NCBI GenBank assembly: GCA_964505385.1
Contig: CAZDIA010000014.1
Span: forward strand, 12,400 to 76,399
Direction of reading: 5' to 3'
DNA from: SLJN01 sp964505385
GTDB taxonomy: Bacteria; Bacteroidota; Rhodothermia; Balneolales; Natronogracilivirgulaceae
DNA length: 64,000 nt
Positions 1-8,430 of this stretch are shown one piece after another. Each line of letters starts with the position of its first letter. Within the stretch, counting starts at the first letter, position 1. Position numbers and translations under genes: made by a program. Under the pieces are notes generated by a model. The model had not been told where the DNA came from. It saw only the letters and a list, made by a program, of their open reading frames with translations, and made no database searches.

Positions 1-395
1 TTGAATTCCTCTTCTTCAGCCTTTAAACGAGCCGCTTTCCGGGCCGCAGGAGTTTTCTTTTCCTCGGCTTTGCTCTTTTTCTCTTCTTTCCACTGAGAGA
101 TGGTTTCTTCTATTTTTTCTTCATCCCATCCCCAGCGTTCGAGATGCAACCGGTAAAATACACCTTCGTTTTTGAGGATGCTCCGGGCTGTATCTGTGGG
201 TTGCGCACCTTTTCTGATCCAATCAGTAGCACGCTCCACGTTCAATTTTACTCGATCCGGGCCGTAGCTAAATGGATTATAACGGCCGAGATCTTCCACA
301 ATGCGACCATCGCGTTTGCTGCGCTGGTCTGCCGCTACGATATGGTAGTAAGCTCTGCGCTTACGCCCGTGTCGTTGTAGTCGAATTCTTACCAA
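1..395 (-). CDS. rpsP: 30S ribosomal protein S16 (partial, cut by window edge)
   Basis: The reverse strand reads VRIRLQRHGRKRRAYYHIV, the classic S16 N-terminus, followed by the GRYNPF motif and a Lys/Glu/Ala-rich tail that runs off the window. S16 binds 16S rRNA early in small-subunit assembly. The long charged C-terminal extension is common in Bacteroidota-type S16. No ATG fits. The start is TTG at 393-395, preceded by GAGGAG about 8 bases upstream, an unusually good ribosome binding site for this window. It lies 45 bp downstream of ffh, as in the common ffh-rpsP-rimM-trmD-rplS order, so rimM probably follows outside the window. Confidence 0.93.
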   Translation of the reverse strand, partial: MVRIRLQRHGRKRRAYYHIVAADQRSKRDGRIVEDLGRYNPFSYGPDRVKLNVERATDWIRKGAQPTDTARSILKNEGVFYRLHLERWGWDEEKIEETISQWKEEKKSKAEEKKTPAARKAARLKAEEEEF

Positions 396-440
396 GGTTT
401 TTTCTCCTCTATTTCTTGCTTCAGGGTTCTGTAAGTTCTG

Positions 441-1784
441 TTAACGGCGCCCGGCTATCGGCAGGTTTTTCAGTCCTTCCATGGCACGACCAGATTTATT
501 CATCTTGGTCATTGTCTTCATCATTTTCTTCATCTGGGAGAACTGTTTAATTAAATCATTCACATCACGCACCGATGTGCCGGAACCTTTAGCTATACGC
601 TTACGCCGGCTTCCGTTTAATATTTTAGGATTTCTTCGTTCCTCGGGAGTCATCGAGTTAATGATTGCCTCAATGGGTTTGAGGGTATCATCATCGACCT
701 CCACATCTTCAAGTTGTTTGTTCATGCCGGGAATCATCCCGACGAGATCCTTCATGGATCCCATTTTCTTAATCTGTTGAAGCTGCTGATAAAAATCTTC
801 GAGATCAAACTCCTCGGATTTTATTTTGGATTGCAGCTTCTTGGCCTGCTCCTCATCGTACTGTTCCTGGGCTTTTTCCACCAGGCTCACCACATCACCC
901 ATACCAAGGATACGCTGTGCCATCCGGTCCGGATAAAACGGACTGACTGTGTCCAGCTTCTCTCCGGTGCTAATAAACTTGATCGGCTTATCCACTACTT
1001 TCCGAATGGACAGTGCCGCTCCACCTCGGGTATCACCATCAAGCTTGGTGAGCACAACTCCGTGATAATCGATCTGCTTGTTGAATTCAAGCGCTGTATT
1101 GACGGCATCCTGGCCTGTCATCGCATCAACAACAAACAGCACCTCGTTGGGGTTAACTGCCTTTTTAATTCCGGCGACCTCTTCCATCATGGTTTCATCC
1201 ACATGGAGGCGGCCGGCTGTATCGATGATCACGACATCCCGGGCATTTGCCTTTGCTTCCTTCACCGATTCTTTGGCAACCCTGAGGGCGTCTTTTTCTT
1301 CGATGGAGTAAACCGGAACGTCGATCTGCTCACCCAGGGTTTTAAGCTGATCAATGGCGGCAGGCCGGTAAACATCGGCTGCTGCCAGAAGCGGAGTTTT
1401 GCCCTGCTCTTTAAGCAATCGGGCTAATTTGCCACTGAACGTGGTTTTTCCCGATCCCTGGAGCCCTGCAATTAAAATTACGGTTGGTGGTTTTTCGCTG
1501 TAAGTAATATCCTCACGCTCTTCACCAAGAATCTCTACAAGATTGTCGTAGACAATTTTGGTGAACTGCTGTCCCGGTGATACACTCTGCAACACACCGG
1601 TCCCAAGAGCCTGATCCTTGACCTTTCGGGTCAACTCACGTGCCACCTCGTAATTCACGTCGGCGTCAAGCAATGCGCGGCGAATCTCGCGAACCGTTTC
1701 CGCGATATTCACTTCCGCAATCTTTGATTGCCCGCTCACCGACTTAAAAGCCGCTTCCAGTTTACTTGATAAATCCTCAAACAT
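441..1784 (-). CDS. ffh: Signal recognition particle protein Ffh (SRP54)
   Basis: This is the GTPase subunit of the signal recognition particle, which binds signal sequences at the ribosome together with 4.5S RNA and hands them to FtsY. The 447 residues show an N-terminal four-helix N domain, then the G domain with GLQGSGKTT (P-loop), DTAGR and TKLDGD. A methionine-rich M domain at the C-terminus includes MKKMMKTMTKMNKSGR. Length is normal for the family. The receptor gene ftsY lies elsewhere in the window (36697). rpsP follows on the same strand, so the two are probably cotranscribed. Assignment is firm. Confidence 0.97.
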   Translation of the reverse strand: MFEDLSSKLEAAFKSVSGQSKIAEVNIAETVREIRRALLDADVNYEVARELTRKVKDQALGTGVLQSVSPGQQFTKIVYDNLVEILGEEREDITYSEKPPTVILIAGLQGSGKTTFSGKLARLLKEQGKTPLLAAADVYRPAAIDQLKTLGEQIDVPVYSIEEKDALRVAKESVKEAKANARDVVIIDTAGRLHVDETMMEEVAGIKKAVNPNEVLFVVDAMTGQDAVNTALEFNKQIDYHGVVLTKLDGDTRGGAALSIRKVVDKPIKFISTGEKLDTVSPFYPDRMAQRILGMGDVVSLVEKAQEQYDEEQAKKLQSKIKSEEFDLEDFYQQLQQIKKMGSMKDLVGMIPGMNKQLEDVEVDDDTLKPIEAIINSMTPEERRNPKILNGSRRKRIAKGSGTSVRDVNDLIKQFSQMKKMMKTMTKMNKSGRAMEGLKNLPIAGRR

Positions 1785-1998
1785 GGGTCAAATTGTCGTT
1801 TTTAGCAGAGTCTCAAAAAATAGGCACTCTAATTGCAATTATCAACAACTTTATCCACATTTTGCAACACTACCTTTCCCATTTAGTTTTGCTCAGAAAC
1901 TGATTACTTTTTCGGTGATTCCTGCATTAGCAATAATCGTGCAGGTTGTTTATTCTTCAATCATACATGGAATCATCTTTCAACATTAAAAATTTATT

Positions 1999-2844
1999 AT
2001 GAGTGCACAAAAAGGACATAACTTATTAGAAGGAAAAAAGGGATTGATTTTCGGAGCGCTTGATGACAGAAGCCTTGCCTGGCGAGTTGCACTTGCCTGC
2101 CACCGTGAAGGCGCTCAGTTCGCTTTAAGCAATGCTCCGATGGCATTGCGTCTTGGGGCACTTGATGAACTTTCCGAACAAACCGGAGCGCCCGTTCTGC
2201 CCTGCGATGTCTCAAAAGAAGATGAAGTTGATCAGTTATTGAAAGATGTGAAAGAAAAAGTCGGGAAGCTTGATTTTATACTTCATGCCATCGGAATGTC
2301 TCCCAACATCCGGAAAAACAAGCCTTATGATGATCTTAATTACAAGTTTTATCAGCAAACGCTTGATATCTCGGCATTATCCTTACACAAAATTTTGCAT
2401 TCTGCAACAGTCTCTCACGATGTCCTGAACAACAATGCAAGTGTAGTAGCCCTTACTTACATAGGTGCGCAACGCATCTTCTCCAAATATTCGGATATGA
2501 ACGATGCCAAGGCGCTGCTTGAAAGTATCGCCCGTAATTTTGGCAGCCGGCTCGGAGACCGCGGAATTCGGGTTAATACCGTTTCACAGGGGCCTACAAA
2601 AACCTCGGCGGGATCCGGAATTAAAGGATTCGACGGGTTGTATGAATTTGCAGATAAAATTGCTCCGCTTGGAAACCCTTCAGCAGATGAATGCGCCGAT
2701 TACTGCGTTACATTGTTCTCCGACCTGACAAGAATGGTAACCATGCAAAATCTATTTCACGACGGCGGATTTTCCACAAACGGAATCAGTGAAAAGATCA
2801 TTCAAGACCTTTTCAGTGCGCACGATCAACAATCTTCTGAGTAA
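1999..2844 (+). CDS. fabI: Enoyl-[acyl-carrier-protein] reductase (NADH), FabI type
   Basis: This enzyme carries out the last reduction of each fatty-acid elongation cycle, trans-2-enoyl-ACP to acyl-ACP. It is a 281-residue atypical short-chain dehydrogenase. It has the FabI-style dinucleotide-binding start (IFGALDDRSLAW in place of the usual SDR TGxxxGxG), LTYIGAQ, and the catalytic Tyr164-x6-Lys171 pair. GPTKTSAGSGIKGF matches the FabI substrate-loop region. It opens a plus-strand run with moaC-like, ruvC and ruvA; the gap to the next gene is 20 bp. Family assignment is firm. Confidence 0.95.
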   Translation: MSAQKGHNLLEGKKGLIFGALDDRSLAWRVALACHREGAQFALSNAPMALRLGALDELSEQTGAPVLPCDVSKEDEVDQLLKDVKEKVGKLDFILHAIGMSPNIRKNKPYDDLNYKFYQQTLDISALSLHKILHSATVSHDVLNNNASVVALTYIGAQRIFSKYSDMNDAKALLESIARNFGSRLGDRGIRVNTVSQGPTKTSAGSGIKGFDGLYEFADKIAPLGNPSADECADYCVTLFSDLTRMVTMQNLFHDGGFSTNGISEKIIQDLFSAHDQQSSE

Positions 2845-2864
2845 TTTTTTATTTTTTAATTTCT

Positions 2865-3347
2865 ATGGACACTCCAAAAGTACCCGTAAACAGAGAAGAA
2901 CAAACCTCTATCTCAGATCATGCCATGAACTCCCCTACCAGGGGACGTACAGCACTGGCCATCGGACATATAGAGCTGTCTCCCAAAGCTTATCAAATGA
3001 TTAAAGATCATGATATAAAAAAGGGTGATGTTCTTACTGTGGCTGAAGTAACCGGTATTTTCGGCGCCAAGCAAACCTCTTCGCTTTTCGCCCACTGCAA
3101 TCCTAATACACTATCAGATATCAACATAGAATTTAATCTTGTTGATCAGAAGAATTCCGTATCGGTGCAATCATTTATTAAAACCCCCGGAAGGGTGGGA
3201 GTGGAAATGGAGGCCTTGACTGCCGTTTCCGTCGCTTGTCTGGCAATTTATGATATGTGCAAATCGGTAGATCACCATATCCGCATTTATGATGTTCAGC
3301 TTTTATCTAAAACCGGCGGGCAGACCGGCAGCTACCGTTCAAACTAA
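2865..3347 (+). CDS. Divergent MoaC-family protein (cyclic pyranopterin monophosphate synthase homologue)
   Basis: MoaC acts with MoaA in the first step of molybdenum cofactor synthesis. The 160-residue protein keeps the MoaC fold signatures GVEMEALTAVSVA, IYDMCKSVD and LLSKTGGQTG. Lys53, Glu114, Glu116, Asp130 and Lys133 line up with E. coli catalytic or binding positions. Two conserved blocks are altered. The MVDVS block near the N-terminus is missing, and the CHPL motif reads C78-N79-P80-N81, so the residue equivalent to E. coli His77 is Asn. No other moa gene is in the window; neighbours are fabI and ruvC. It may be a diverged active enzyme or a paralogue with another role, so no gene symbol is given. 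Confidence 0.8.
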   Translation: MDTPKVPVNREEQTSISDHAMNSPTRGRTALAIGHIELSPKAYQMIKDHDIKKGDVLTVAEVTGIFGAKQTSSLFAHCNPNTLSDINIEFNLVDQKNSVSVQSFIKTPGRVGVEMEALTAVSVACLAIYDMCKSVDHHIRIYDVQLLSKTGGQTGSYRSN

Positions 3348-3355
3348 GTAACTTT

Positions 3356-3928
3356 ATGAAGAAAACGGTGATCATGGGTATAGATCCCGGTTCCCGTGTT
3401 ACCGGAATCGCAATACTTCAAAAGGAAGATGCATCAAAAATTGATGTGTTAGCTTATGACGCAATCCGTCTTGATAGCGTTGAAGAGCAGATTCCCCGCC
3501 TGAAGTATCTTTATGAAAAGATTACTGAGTATCTGCTTAGTTTTAAACCTGATGGTTGTGCCGTCGAAACTCCTGTTTACGGAAAAGACCCTCAAGCTAT
3601 GCTGAAGCTCGGGCGGGCACAGGCGGCTGCCATTCTCGCAGTATCCAATCAAGGTATTCCTATTAGCGAGTATTTTCCTAAAGCGGTGAAAAAATCGATT
3701 ACCGGAAACGGAAATGCAGCTAAATCCCAGGTAGCCTATATGCTTGACTCTTTTTTTACTATGCCCGATGAAAAACTCTCCGAAGATATAACCGATGCTA
3801 TTGCCGTAGCCTGGTGTCATTTTATGAAAGGTGATACCTCGCATGATCAGATGCACAAGACCTCCGGTGGCGTCTCGGTTAGCTCCTGGAGTGACTTTGC
3901 TAAAAACAACCCGGACCGTATCAAATGA
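3356..3928 (+). CDS. ruvC: Crossover junction endodeoxyribonuclease RuvC
   Basis: RuvC resolves Holliday junctions by paired nicking, working with the RuvAB branch-migration complex. The 190-residue sequence starts with the RNase H-like strand containing GIDPGSRVTG, whose Asp10 is the first catalytic acid. The family motif continues through AVETPVYGKDPQA, LKLGRAQAAAI and the C-terminal acidic pair in SEDITDAIAVAWCH. It is slightly longer than E. coli RuvC because of a polar C-terminal tail. ruvA follows after 10 bp, which supports one resolvasome operon; ruvB is not in view. Confidence 0.95.
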   Translation: MKKTVIMGIDPGSRVTGIAILQKEDASKIDVLAYDAIRLDSVEEQIPRLKYLYEKITEYLLSFKPDGCAVETPVYGKDPQAMLKLGRAQAAAILAVSNQGIPISEYFPKAVKKSITGNGNAAKSQVAYMLDSFFTMPDEKLSEDITDAIAVAWCHFMKGDTSHDQMHKTSGGVSVSSWSDFAKNNPDRIK

Positions 3929-3938
3929 ATAGTATCTT

Positions 3939-4523
3939 ATGGTGATAGCCCGCCTTTCCGGCAATGTGATCGAAAAAACGCCAACCTCCGTTATTGTTGA
4001 TGTAAACGGTGTCGGATATCTGGTTGGAGTGTCTGCATACACATCGGGTAAACTTCCCCAGGCTGGAAAACAAGTGGAACTTTTTATCCACCATCATATT
4101 ACTGAAGCTACACAACAGCTCTACGGTTTTGCCGCCAAAGATGAGCAACACATGTTCGAGAATCTGATTACCGTAAAAGGAGTAGGACCAAAGGTTGCTC
4201 TCGGAATACTTTCAGGAATGGAACCGGGTGAACTGCGGAACACCGTTGCTTCGGGTCAGCACAGTATACTTGCGACCGTACCCGGAATTGGCAAAAAAAC
4301 TGCCGAACGCATCATCGTTGAACTTCAGGACAAGCTGGGTACGGAAATTGAAACTTCTGTACTAACCGGCGCTGATGAATTACAAAACGAAGCCGTTGAT
4401 GCGCTTGTAGCTCTTGGTTATCCTTCCAACAAAGCACAGAAAGCTGTTCGATCGGTGATAAAAAATAATTCTGCAGACACAAATTCCTCTGAAGTGGTTA
4501 AATCCGCCCTGAAAATTCTCTGA
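3939..4523 (+). CDS. ruvA: Holliday junction branch migration protein RuvA
   Basis: RuvA forms the tetramer that holds the four-way junction and loads the RuvB motor. The 194 residues show the OB-fold domain I (MVIARLSGNVIEK and the DVNGVGYLV strand). Domain II contains two helix-hairpin-helix motifs (VKGVGPKVALGILSGM and VPGIGKKTAERIIVEL). The C-terminal UBA-like domain III that contacts RuvB carries the LGYPSNKAQKAV motif. Length is normal. It is downstream of and close to ruvC. Confidence 0.96.
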   Translation: MVIARLSGNVIEKTPTSVIVDVNGVGYLVGVSAYTSGKLPQAGKQVELFIHHHITEATQQLYGFAAKDEQHMFENLITVKGVGPKVALGILSGMEPGELRNTVASGQHSILATVPGIGKKTAERIIVELQDKLGTEIETSVLTGADELQNEAVDALVALGYPSNKAQKAVRSVIKNNSADTNSSEVVKSALKIL

Positions 4524-4573
4524 ATGATTTAAATTTTGTAACCCGATTACTGCTCAATATTTCCCCGATATTT

Positions 4574-4581
4574 TAAATTTG
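4574..4581 (+). promoter_or_regulatory. Possible Bacteroidota-type -7 element upstream of the guanylyltransferase gene
   Basis: TAAATTTG matches the TAnnTTTG -7 consensus of Bacteroidota primary sigma promoters and lies 65 bp before the start codon at 4646. No convincing TTTG -33 element is present at the usual 19-21 bp spacing, so this is only a suggestion. Confidence 0.25.
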
Positions 4582-4645
4582 CTTTATGTTGAGTTTGTGA
4601 ATGGGATGATTTAATGATCTGAATTAAAATATAATTATTGATCTC

Positions 4646-5710
4646 ATGACATATGCATTAATCATGGCCGGTGGAATAGGCTCACGGTTCTGGCCTACAA
4701 GCCGGAAACATAAGCCCAAGCAATTTTTAAACCTTATAGGTAAAAACACTTTAATCCAACAAACGGTCGATAGAATTTCTCCGGTCATTCCGCTCGAACG
4801 GATTTTTGTTAGTACCAACGCAGACTATACCGATTTGGTCAGAGAACAGCTTCCTGATATACCGGAAAATAACATCATTGGTGAACCCATCGGTCGAAAT
4901 ACCGCACCTTGCATCGCTTTTATCTCACGACTGATTTATCAAAAGGAACCGGACGCAACTTTGGTCGTGTTGCCGGCTGACCATTACATCAATGATGTTG
5001 ACCACTATCGTGAAATCATAAATGCCGGAATTGAAAAAGCTTCCGGAGGAAACAATCTGCTCACAATCGGGATAAAGCCAAGCCGCCCTGAAACCGGGTA
5101 TGGTTATATCCAATATACCTCTAATGGTGATGAACAAGTTGATGATATCACCATCCACCCGGTTAAAACTTTTGCTGAAAAACCCGACCTGCAAACAGCC
5201 ACCTGGTTTCTGGAATCCGGTGATTTTTTATGGAACAGCGGCATGTTTATCTGGCGGGTTGATACGATCCTTACTGAGTTTGAAAAACACCTGCCGGAAA
5301 TTTTCAGAGAAAGCCAAAATATCAATAAGGGAAGCAAATCCGAGATTGATACTTTTTACCGTAATACGGTTTCCATATCTATAGATTACGGTATCATGGA
5401 AAAATCAACGTCTGTGTACGTGATACCGGCTGATTTCGGTTGGAGCGATGTAGGCAGCTGGCTCTCAGTCTATGAGCTCCGGGACAAAGATGAGGACGGA
5501 AATGTCATAGATGCCGAGCAAGTCACTCTTCATGATTCCCAGAACTGCTATGTTCAGGTCGATGATGGGCGTATGGTAAGCCTGGTCGGGCTTCAAGGAA
5601 TTGGCGTAATTGATACGAAAGATGCCCTTCTTGTTTGCCGGCTGGATGCATCCCAGGATGTGAAACAAATATACGATTCACTCAAGAACGGTAATAAAAA
5701 GTACCTATAG
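4646..5710 (+). CDS. Mannose-1-phosphate guanylyltransferase (GDP-mannose pyrophosphorylase)
   Basis: The enzyme makes GDP-mannose from mannose-1-phosphate and GTP, feeding polysaccharide and glycan synthesis in the cytoplasm. The 354 residues form one nucleotidyltransferase domain. The pyrophosphorylase signature MAGGIGSRFWPTSR is followed by KPKQF, then VVLPADHYI, FLWNSGMF and the FGWSDVGSW motif. There is no C-terminal phosphomannose isomerase domain, so this is the short ManC-like form and not the bifunctional one. It is preceded by a 122-bp intergenic gap and probably has its own promoter. It converges with the MBL gene 18 bp downstream. Confidence 0.92.
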   Translation: MTYALIMAGGIGSRFWPTSRKHKPKQFLNLIGKNTLIQQTVDRISPVIPLERIFVSTNADYTDLVREQLPDIPENNIIGEPIGRNTAPCIAFISRLIYQKEPDATLVVLPADHYINDVDHYREIINAGIEKASGGNNLLTIGIKPSRPETGYGYIQYTSNGDEQVDDITIHPVKTFAEKPDLQTATWFLESGDFLWNSGMFIWRVDTILTEFEKHLPEIFRESQNINKGSKSEIDTFYRNTVSISIDYGIMEKSTSVYVIPADFGWSDVGSWLSVYELRDKDEDGNVIDAEQVTLHDSQNCYVQVDDGRMVSLVGLQGIGVIDTKDALLVCRLDASQDVKQIYDSLKNGNKKYL

Positions 5711-5728
5711 ACTTAGAAACGTACTCTG

Positions 5729-6487
5729 TTACAGCGTAATCTGTAATTGATCATAAGCCAACTGCACATGTGATGGCAACGCTTTATTAGAGGATTCGTG
5801 GTTTACATAGGGCGACATATGTACCAGCCAGGTTTGTTCAACGCCGAGCTCATCAGCAACCTCTACTGCTTCGGGGATAATAAAATGTGTTGGATGCTTG
5901 GGTTTCCAGCGCAATCCGCTCAAAACCAGTACCCTGCTTCCTTTTATTTTTTCCCTGGTTTCGGGAGGAATATAATTAACATCTGTTACATAGCTGAAAT
6001 CATTAATCCTGAAGCCGTAAACGGGCATTTCGCCATGAAAAACCGGCAATGGCTGAATTTTCACCTCTCCTGATTCATAAAATTCCTGTTCTCGCTGAAA
6101 TTCAATATCTACAGAGCCGGGAGTTTTATCAGGTTCAAACATGTAGTTGAACCGGTTTTTTATAGCATCTTTTGCCTGCGGGGTGGTAATAACCGGTATC
6201 GGTGCCTTTTGTTTATAGTTAAACGGGCGCAGATCATCAAGTCCGCCAATATGATCGGTATGTTCATGAGTGATCAAAAGGGTGTCAATTCTGTTTAAAC
6301 CGGAACGTATTGACTGCAAGCGAAACTCCGGCCCGGTGTCTATCAGAATAGATTTATTATTCTCTTTGATCCATACCGAACAGCGATACCTGAAGTTGCG
6401 GGGGTCTCCGCTTATCTTTTCCATTCCAAACCCTCCTGCCACCGGTACGCCCATTGAAGTCCCGGTTCCTAAAAAAGTTACCTGCAT
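5729..6487 (-). CDS. MBL-fold metallo-hydrolase (PhnP-like)
   Basis: The 252-residue protein is a metallo-beta-lactamase-fold hydrolase. It opens with TFLGTGTSMGVPV and carries the di-metal motif THEHTDHIGG, followed by DDLRPFNYK, then FHGE and VTDVNYI, consistent with the other metal ligands. The layout resembles PhnP/cyclic phosphodiesterase-type members, but the substrate cannot be told from sequence. It is the last of three minus-strand genes; the start lies 5 bp below the stop of the 95-residue gene at 6493. They are probably cotranscribed with the outer-membrane protein gene, although no shared function is apparent. Confidence 0.85.
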   Translation of the reverse strand: MQVTFLGTGTSMGVPVAGGFGMEKISGDPRNFRYRCSVWIKENNKSILIDTGPEFRLQSIRSGLNRIDTLLITHEHTDHIGGLDDLRPFNYKQKAPIPVITTPQAKDAIKNRFNYMFEPDKTPGSVDIEFQREQEFYESGEVKIQPLPVFHGEMPVYGFRINDFSYVTDVNYIPPETREKIKGSRVLVLSGLRWKPKHPTHFIIPEAVEVADELGVEQTWLVHMSPYVNHESSNKALPSHVQLAYDQLQITL

Positions 6488-6492
6488 TGGTT

Positions 6493-6780
6493 CTATTCCA
6501 TTAATGTATTGTTGGTCTTAAGCCCTCTTTTCTTCCACATTTTTTCTATTTCCTTACGCACAGCAGGTTTTATATAAATATCGCTGATATCTTTTTCCGC
6601 CAAAAGTTTAACCAAAACTCCAATATTAAATTCTACAGGATGATTTTTATTCAACATTACGATTTTATCGCCTTCCAGTACGCAGGAGCTGCCCATAAAA
6701 CTTCCTTTTTCCCTTCTGACCTGATACCCGAGTTGTTCAGTCAGTTCAACAAGCTCTTCAAATAACTGTCCGGTTTTCAT
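6493..6780 (-). CDS. Small conserved protein of unknown function
   Basis: 95 residues, hydrophilic, with no signal peptide or membrane segment. Recognisable features are a Gly/Ser-rich stretch KGSFMGSSCVLEG, an LNKNHPVE motif and a basic C-terminal helix (VRKEIEKMWKKRG). I do not recognise a named family. The start codon overlaps the stop of the upstream barrel-protein gene by one base (TGATG), which suggests translational coupling and makes a real gene likely. The MBL hydrolase follows within 6 bp. Confidence 0.7.
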   Translation of the reverse strand: MKTGQLFEELVELTEQLGYQVRREKGSFMGSSCVLEGDKIVMLNKNHPVEFNIGVLVKLLAEKDISDIYIKPAVRKEIEKMWKKRGLKTNNTLME

Positions 6781-7565
6781 CAGAATGTGACTCCAAGCAT
6801 TAGTGAATACGAGTTTGAATCATAGCGAAATTGCTGTTCATCAGAATTCAAAGTTGTGAGCTTAATGTCAACTCCCATCATAAGCCCCACTCTTCCGAAA
6901 ACATGATCCAGATTTATGCGGTTTCTGTTTTCAAACTGATACTTCACGCCTCCTTCACCGCTATGTGAGGATACCGAAAACCCTACCGAAGGTATGCCCC
7001 TTGTACTCAGTCGAACGCGGGTGGTAGGTCTCCATTCCAACGCCCCGCCGAGACCTATCATAATGGCTGATTGCCTGAACTCCCGATCCCGGTCAACCTG
7101 TTCATCCGAAACAACCTGGGTATAATCCGCATTGATTTCCATGGGCAGTGAAATACTAAACGTCTGTCTTGTAAAGATATTCATGCCCCCCATTAACTGT
7201 AAGCCTGCATTCAGATAGTTTAAATTAACCTCATCCTCTGATATTATATCCCTGCCTAAACCACCATAAAAATGAAATCCGGGAATTTCGAACCTTAACG
7301 TATAAACCGGTTCACTGAATGAATAATTAATCGCATCCCCATTAAATATGTCTTCATCACCCTGGAAGGTGAAATCAAAAGGCTCAACACCTATCATCAA
7401 AGCAGAAGTTGATGGAGAATATGTTGTTTCATCTTCATTACCTACGGAAAACATTTGGGCTTCGGCGGGAGTTGCTAATAGCGTTATAAAAAAAGGAAAT
7501 AGCAGCAGGGAAATTCGCTTACAGTATATCATACTTTTCTGGAACTTTTTGGGGATTTCGGACAT
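6780..7565 (-). CDS. Predicted outer-membrane beta-barrel protein
   Basis: 261 residues. After a basic N-terminus there is a hydrophobic segment (ISLLLFPFFITLLATPAEAQ) ending in an AEA-Q signal peptidase site near residue 37. The mature part alternates short polar and aromatic strands and ends in Phe (LMLGVTF), the usual C-terminal signature for BAM-assembled barrels. A start at Met12 would also leave a complete signal peptide and may be the real one. Ligand or function is unknown. It is divergent from the glutathione peroxidase gene, with the promoters sharing a very short gap. Confidence 0.7.
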   Translation of the reverse strand: MSEIPKKFQKSMIYCKRISLLLFPFFITLLATPAEAQMFSVGNEDETTYSPSTSALMIGVEPFDFTFQGDEDIFNGDAINYSFSEPVYTLRFEIPGFHFYGGLGRDIISEDEVNLNYLNAGLQLMGGMNIFTRQTFSISLPMEINADYTQVVSDEQVDRDREFRQSAIMIGLGGALEWRPTTRVRLSTRGIPSVGFSVSSHSGEGGVKYQFENRNRINLDHVFGRVGLMMGVDIKLTTLNSDEQQFRYDSNSYSLMLGVTF

Positions 7566-7598
7566 TTAGTATGCTACTTGAAATCAACTAAAGCAGCT

Positions 7599-8150
7599 AT
7601 GAAATCATTCAGTTTAACCATCTTAACATTACTTCTTGCAAGCTTTATGACAGATAATAACGTTAATATTTATGATTTTGAAGTTACTGATATCTCAGGG
7701 TCTGAAAAAATTGAACTGTCTGATTATCGCGGGAAGGTGATTCTTGCTGTTAACACAGCTTCTAAATGTGGATACACACCACAATATAAGGAGCTACAGA
7801 AGTTGCATGAAAAATATAAAGACAAAGGTTTAGTAGTTATCGGCTTTCCAAGTGCTGATTTTGGTGGTCAGGAATATGAAACGAATGAGGAAATTGAAGA
7901 GTTTTGTGAGATTAACTTCGGTGTTGAATTTCCTCTTTCTACTCGTTTGAGCGTAAAAGGGGAAAACCAGCATGAGTTATTTGCGTACCTTACTAATACA
8001 GAAAACCCGGATTTTACCGGTGATATCAGCTGGAATTTCGAAAAGTTCTTGCTCAATTCAGATGGTAAGTTGGTCCGTCGGTTTGACACCAGGACTGCAC
8101 CCGATGATGACGAAGTTATACAGGAAATTGAATCGCTATTACCAAATTGA
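7599..8150 (+). CDS. Glutathione peroxidase family protein (cysteine type, secreted)
   Basis: This peroxidase family reduces hydroperoxides, in Cys forms usually with thioredoxin as the reductant. From the ATG at 7599 it has 183 residues; an upstream in-frame TTG at 7578 is possible but would only lengthen the leader. It begins with a hydrophobic export signal (SFSLTILTLLLASF). The peroxidatic Cys is in ASKCGYTPQY. The FPCNQFGGQ block reads FPSADFGGQ, so its Cys is Ser, but the second redox Cys in EEFCEINFGV, used as the resolving Cys in yeast homologues, is kept. Trp and Asn of the catalytic tetrad are in SWNFEKFL. A strong terminator follows. Confidence 0.9.
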   Translation: MKSFSLTILTLLLASFMTDNNVNIYDFEVTDISGSEKIELSDYRGKVILAVNTASKCGYTPQYKELQKLHEKYKDKGLVVIGFPSADFGGQEYETNEEIEEFCEINFGVEFPLSTRLSVKGENQHELFAYLTNTENPDFTGDISWNFEKFLLNSDGKLVRRFDTRTAPDDDEVIQEIESLLPN

Positions 8151-8177
8151 TCTTTCTATCCCATCACCATCCACCAC

Positions 8178-8217
8178 AAAGGACCATAACTGACCCTTAT
8201 GGTCCTTTCTTTTTTTA
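8178..8217 (+). terminator. Rho-independent terminator after the peroxidase gene
   Basis: A perfect 12-bp stem (AAAGGACCATAA with TTATGGTCCTTT), a 7-base loop and then CTTTTTTT. It lies 28 bp past the peroxidase stop codon and separates it from the tRNA gene. Confidence 0.9.
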
Positions 8218-8302
8218 TATTCGTTGGTAAAATAACGTGTATTATTTGTCGTATTGGTATTGACACCGGCATAAATGGTGTTTATCTTTGGATTCTTCAA
8301 AC

Positions 8303-8376
8303 GGTCCGGTAGTTCAGTTGGTTAGAACGCCTGCCTGTCACGCAGGAGGTCGTGGGTTCGAGTCCCATCCGGATCG
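8303..8376 (+). tRNA. tRNA-Asp (GTC)
   Basis: The 74-nt sequence folds as a full cloverleaf. The acceptor GGTCCGG pairs with CCGGATC (one G-U pair), with discriminator G. The D arm is GTTCAGTTGGTTAGAAC. The anticodon arm CCTGC-CTGTCAC-GCAGG has anticodon GTC, the variable loop is 5 nt, and the T arm carries TTCGAGT. CCA is not encoded in full (CAG follows). Coordinates were read by hand from the pairing. Confidence 0.97.
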
Positions 8377-8385
8377 CAGAAATAT

Positions 8386-8430
8386 AAAGCCTTGTATCAC
8401 TTTTAGATATAGTGATGTAGGGCTTTTTTT
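8386..8430 (+). terminator. Terminator after tRNA-Asp
   Basis: A 16-bp stem with three G-U pairs (AAAGCCTTGTATCACT with AGTGATGTAGGGCTTT), a 9-base loop and a run of seven T. It starts 10 bp after the tRNA. Confidence 0.85.

Noticed and set aside
714..1427. Long open frame antisense to ffh
   Set aside because: It lies fully inside ffh on the opposite strand, with no family resemblance.
1851..1859. TTATCCACA, a perfect DnaA box between ffh and fabI
   Set aside because: A single 9-mer is expected about once in every 130 kb on a given strand by chance, and no cluster of boxes or A/T-rich unwinding region is near it.
7578..7598. Upstream TTG start for the glutathione peroxidase
   Set aside because: It adds seven polar residues before a signal peptide that is complete from the ATG at 7599, with no ribosome binding site for the TTG.
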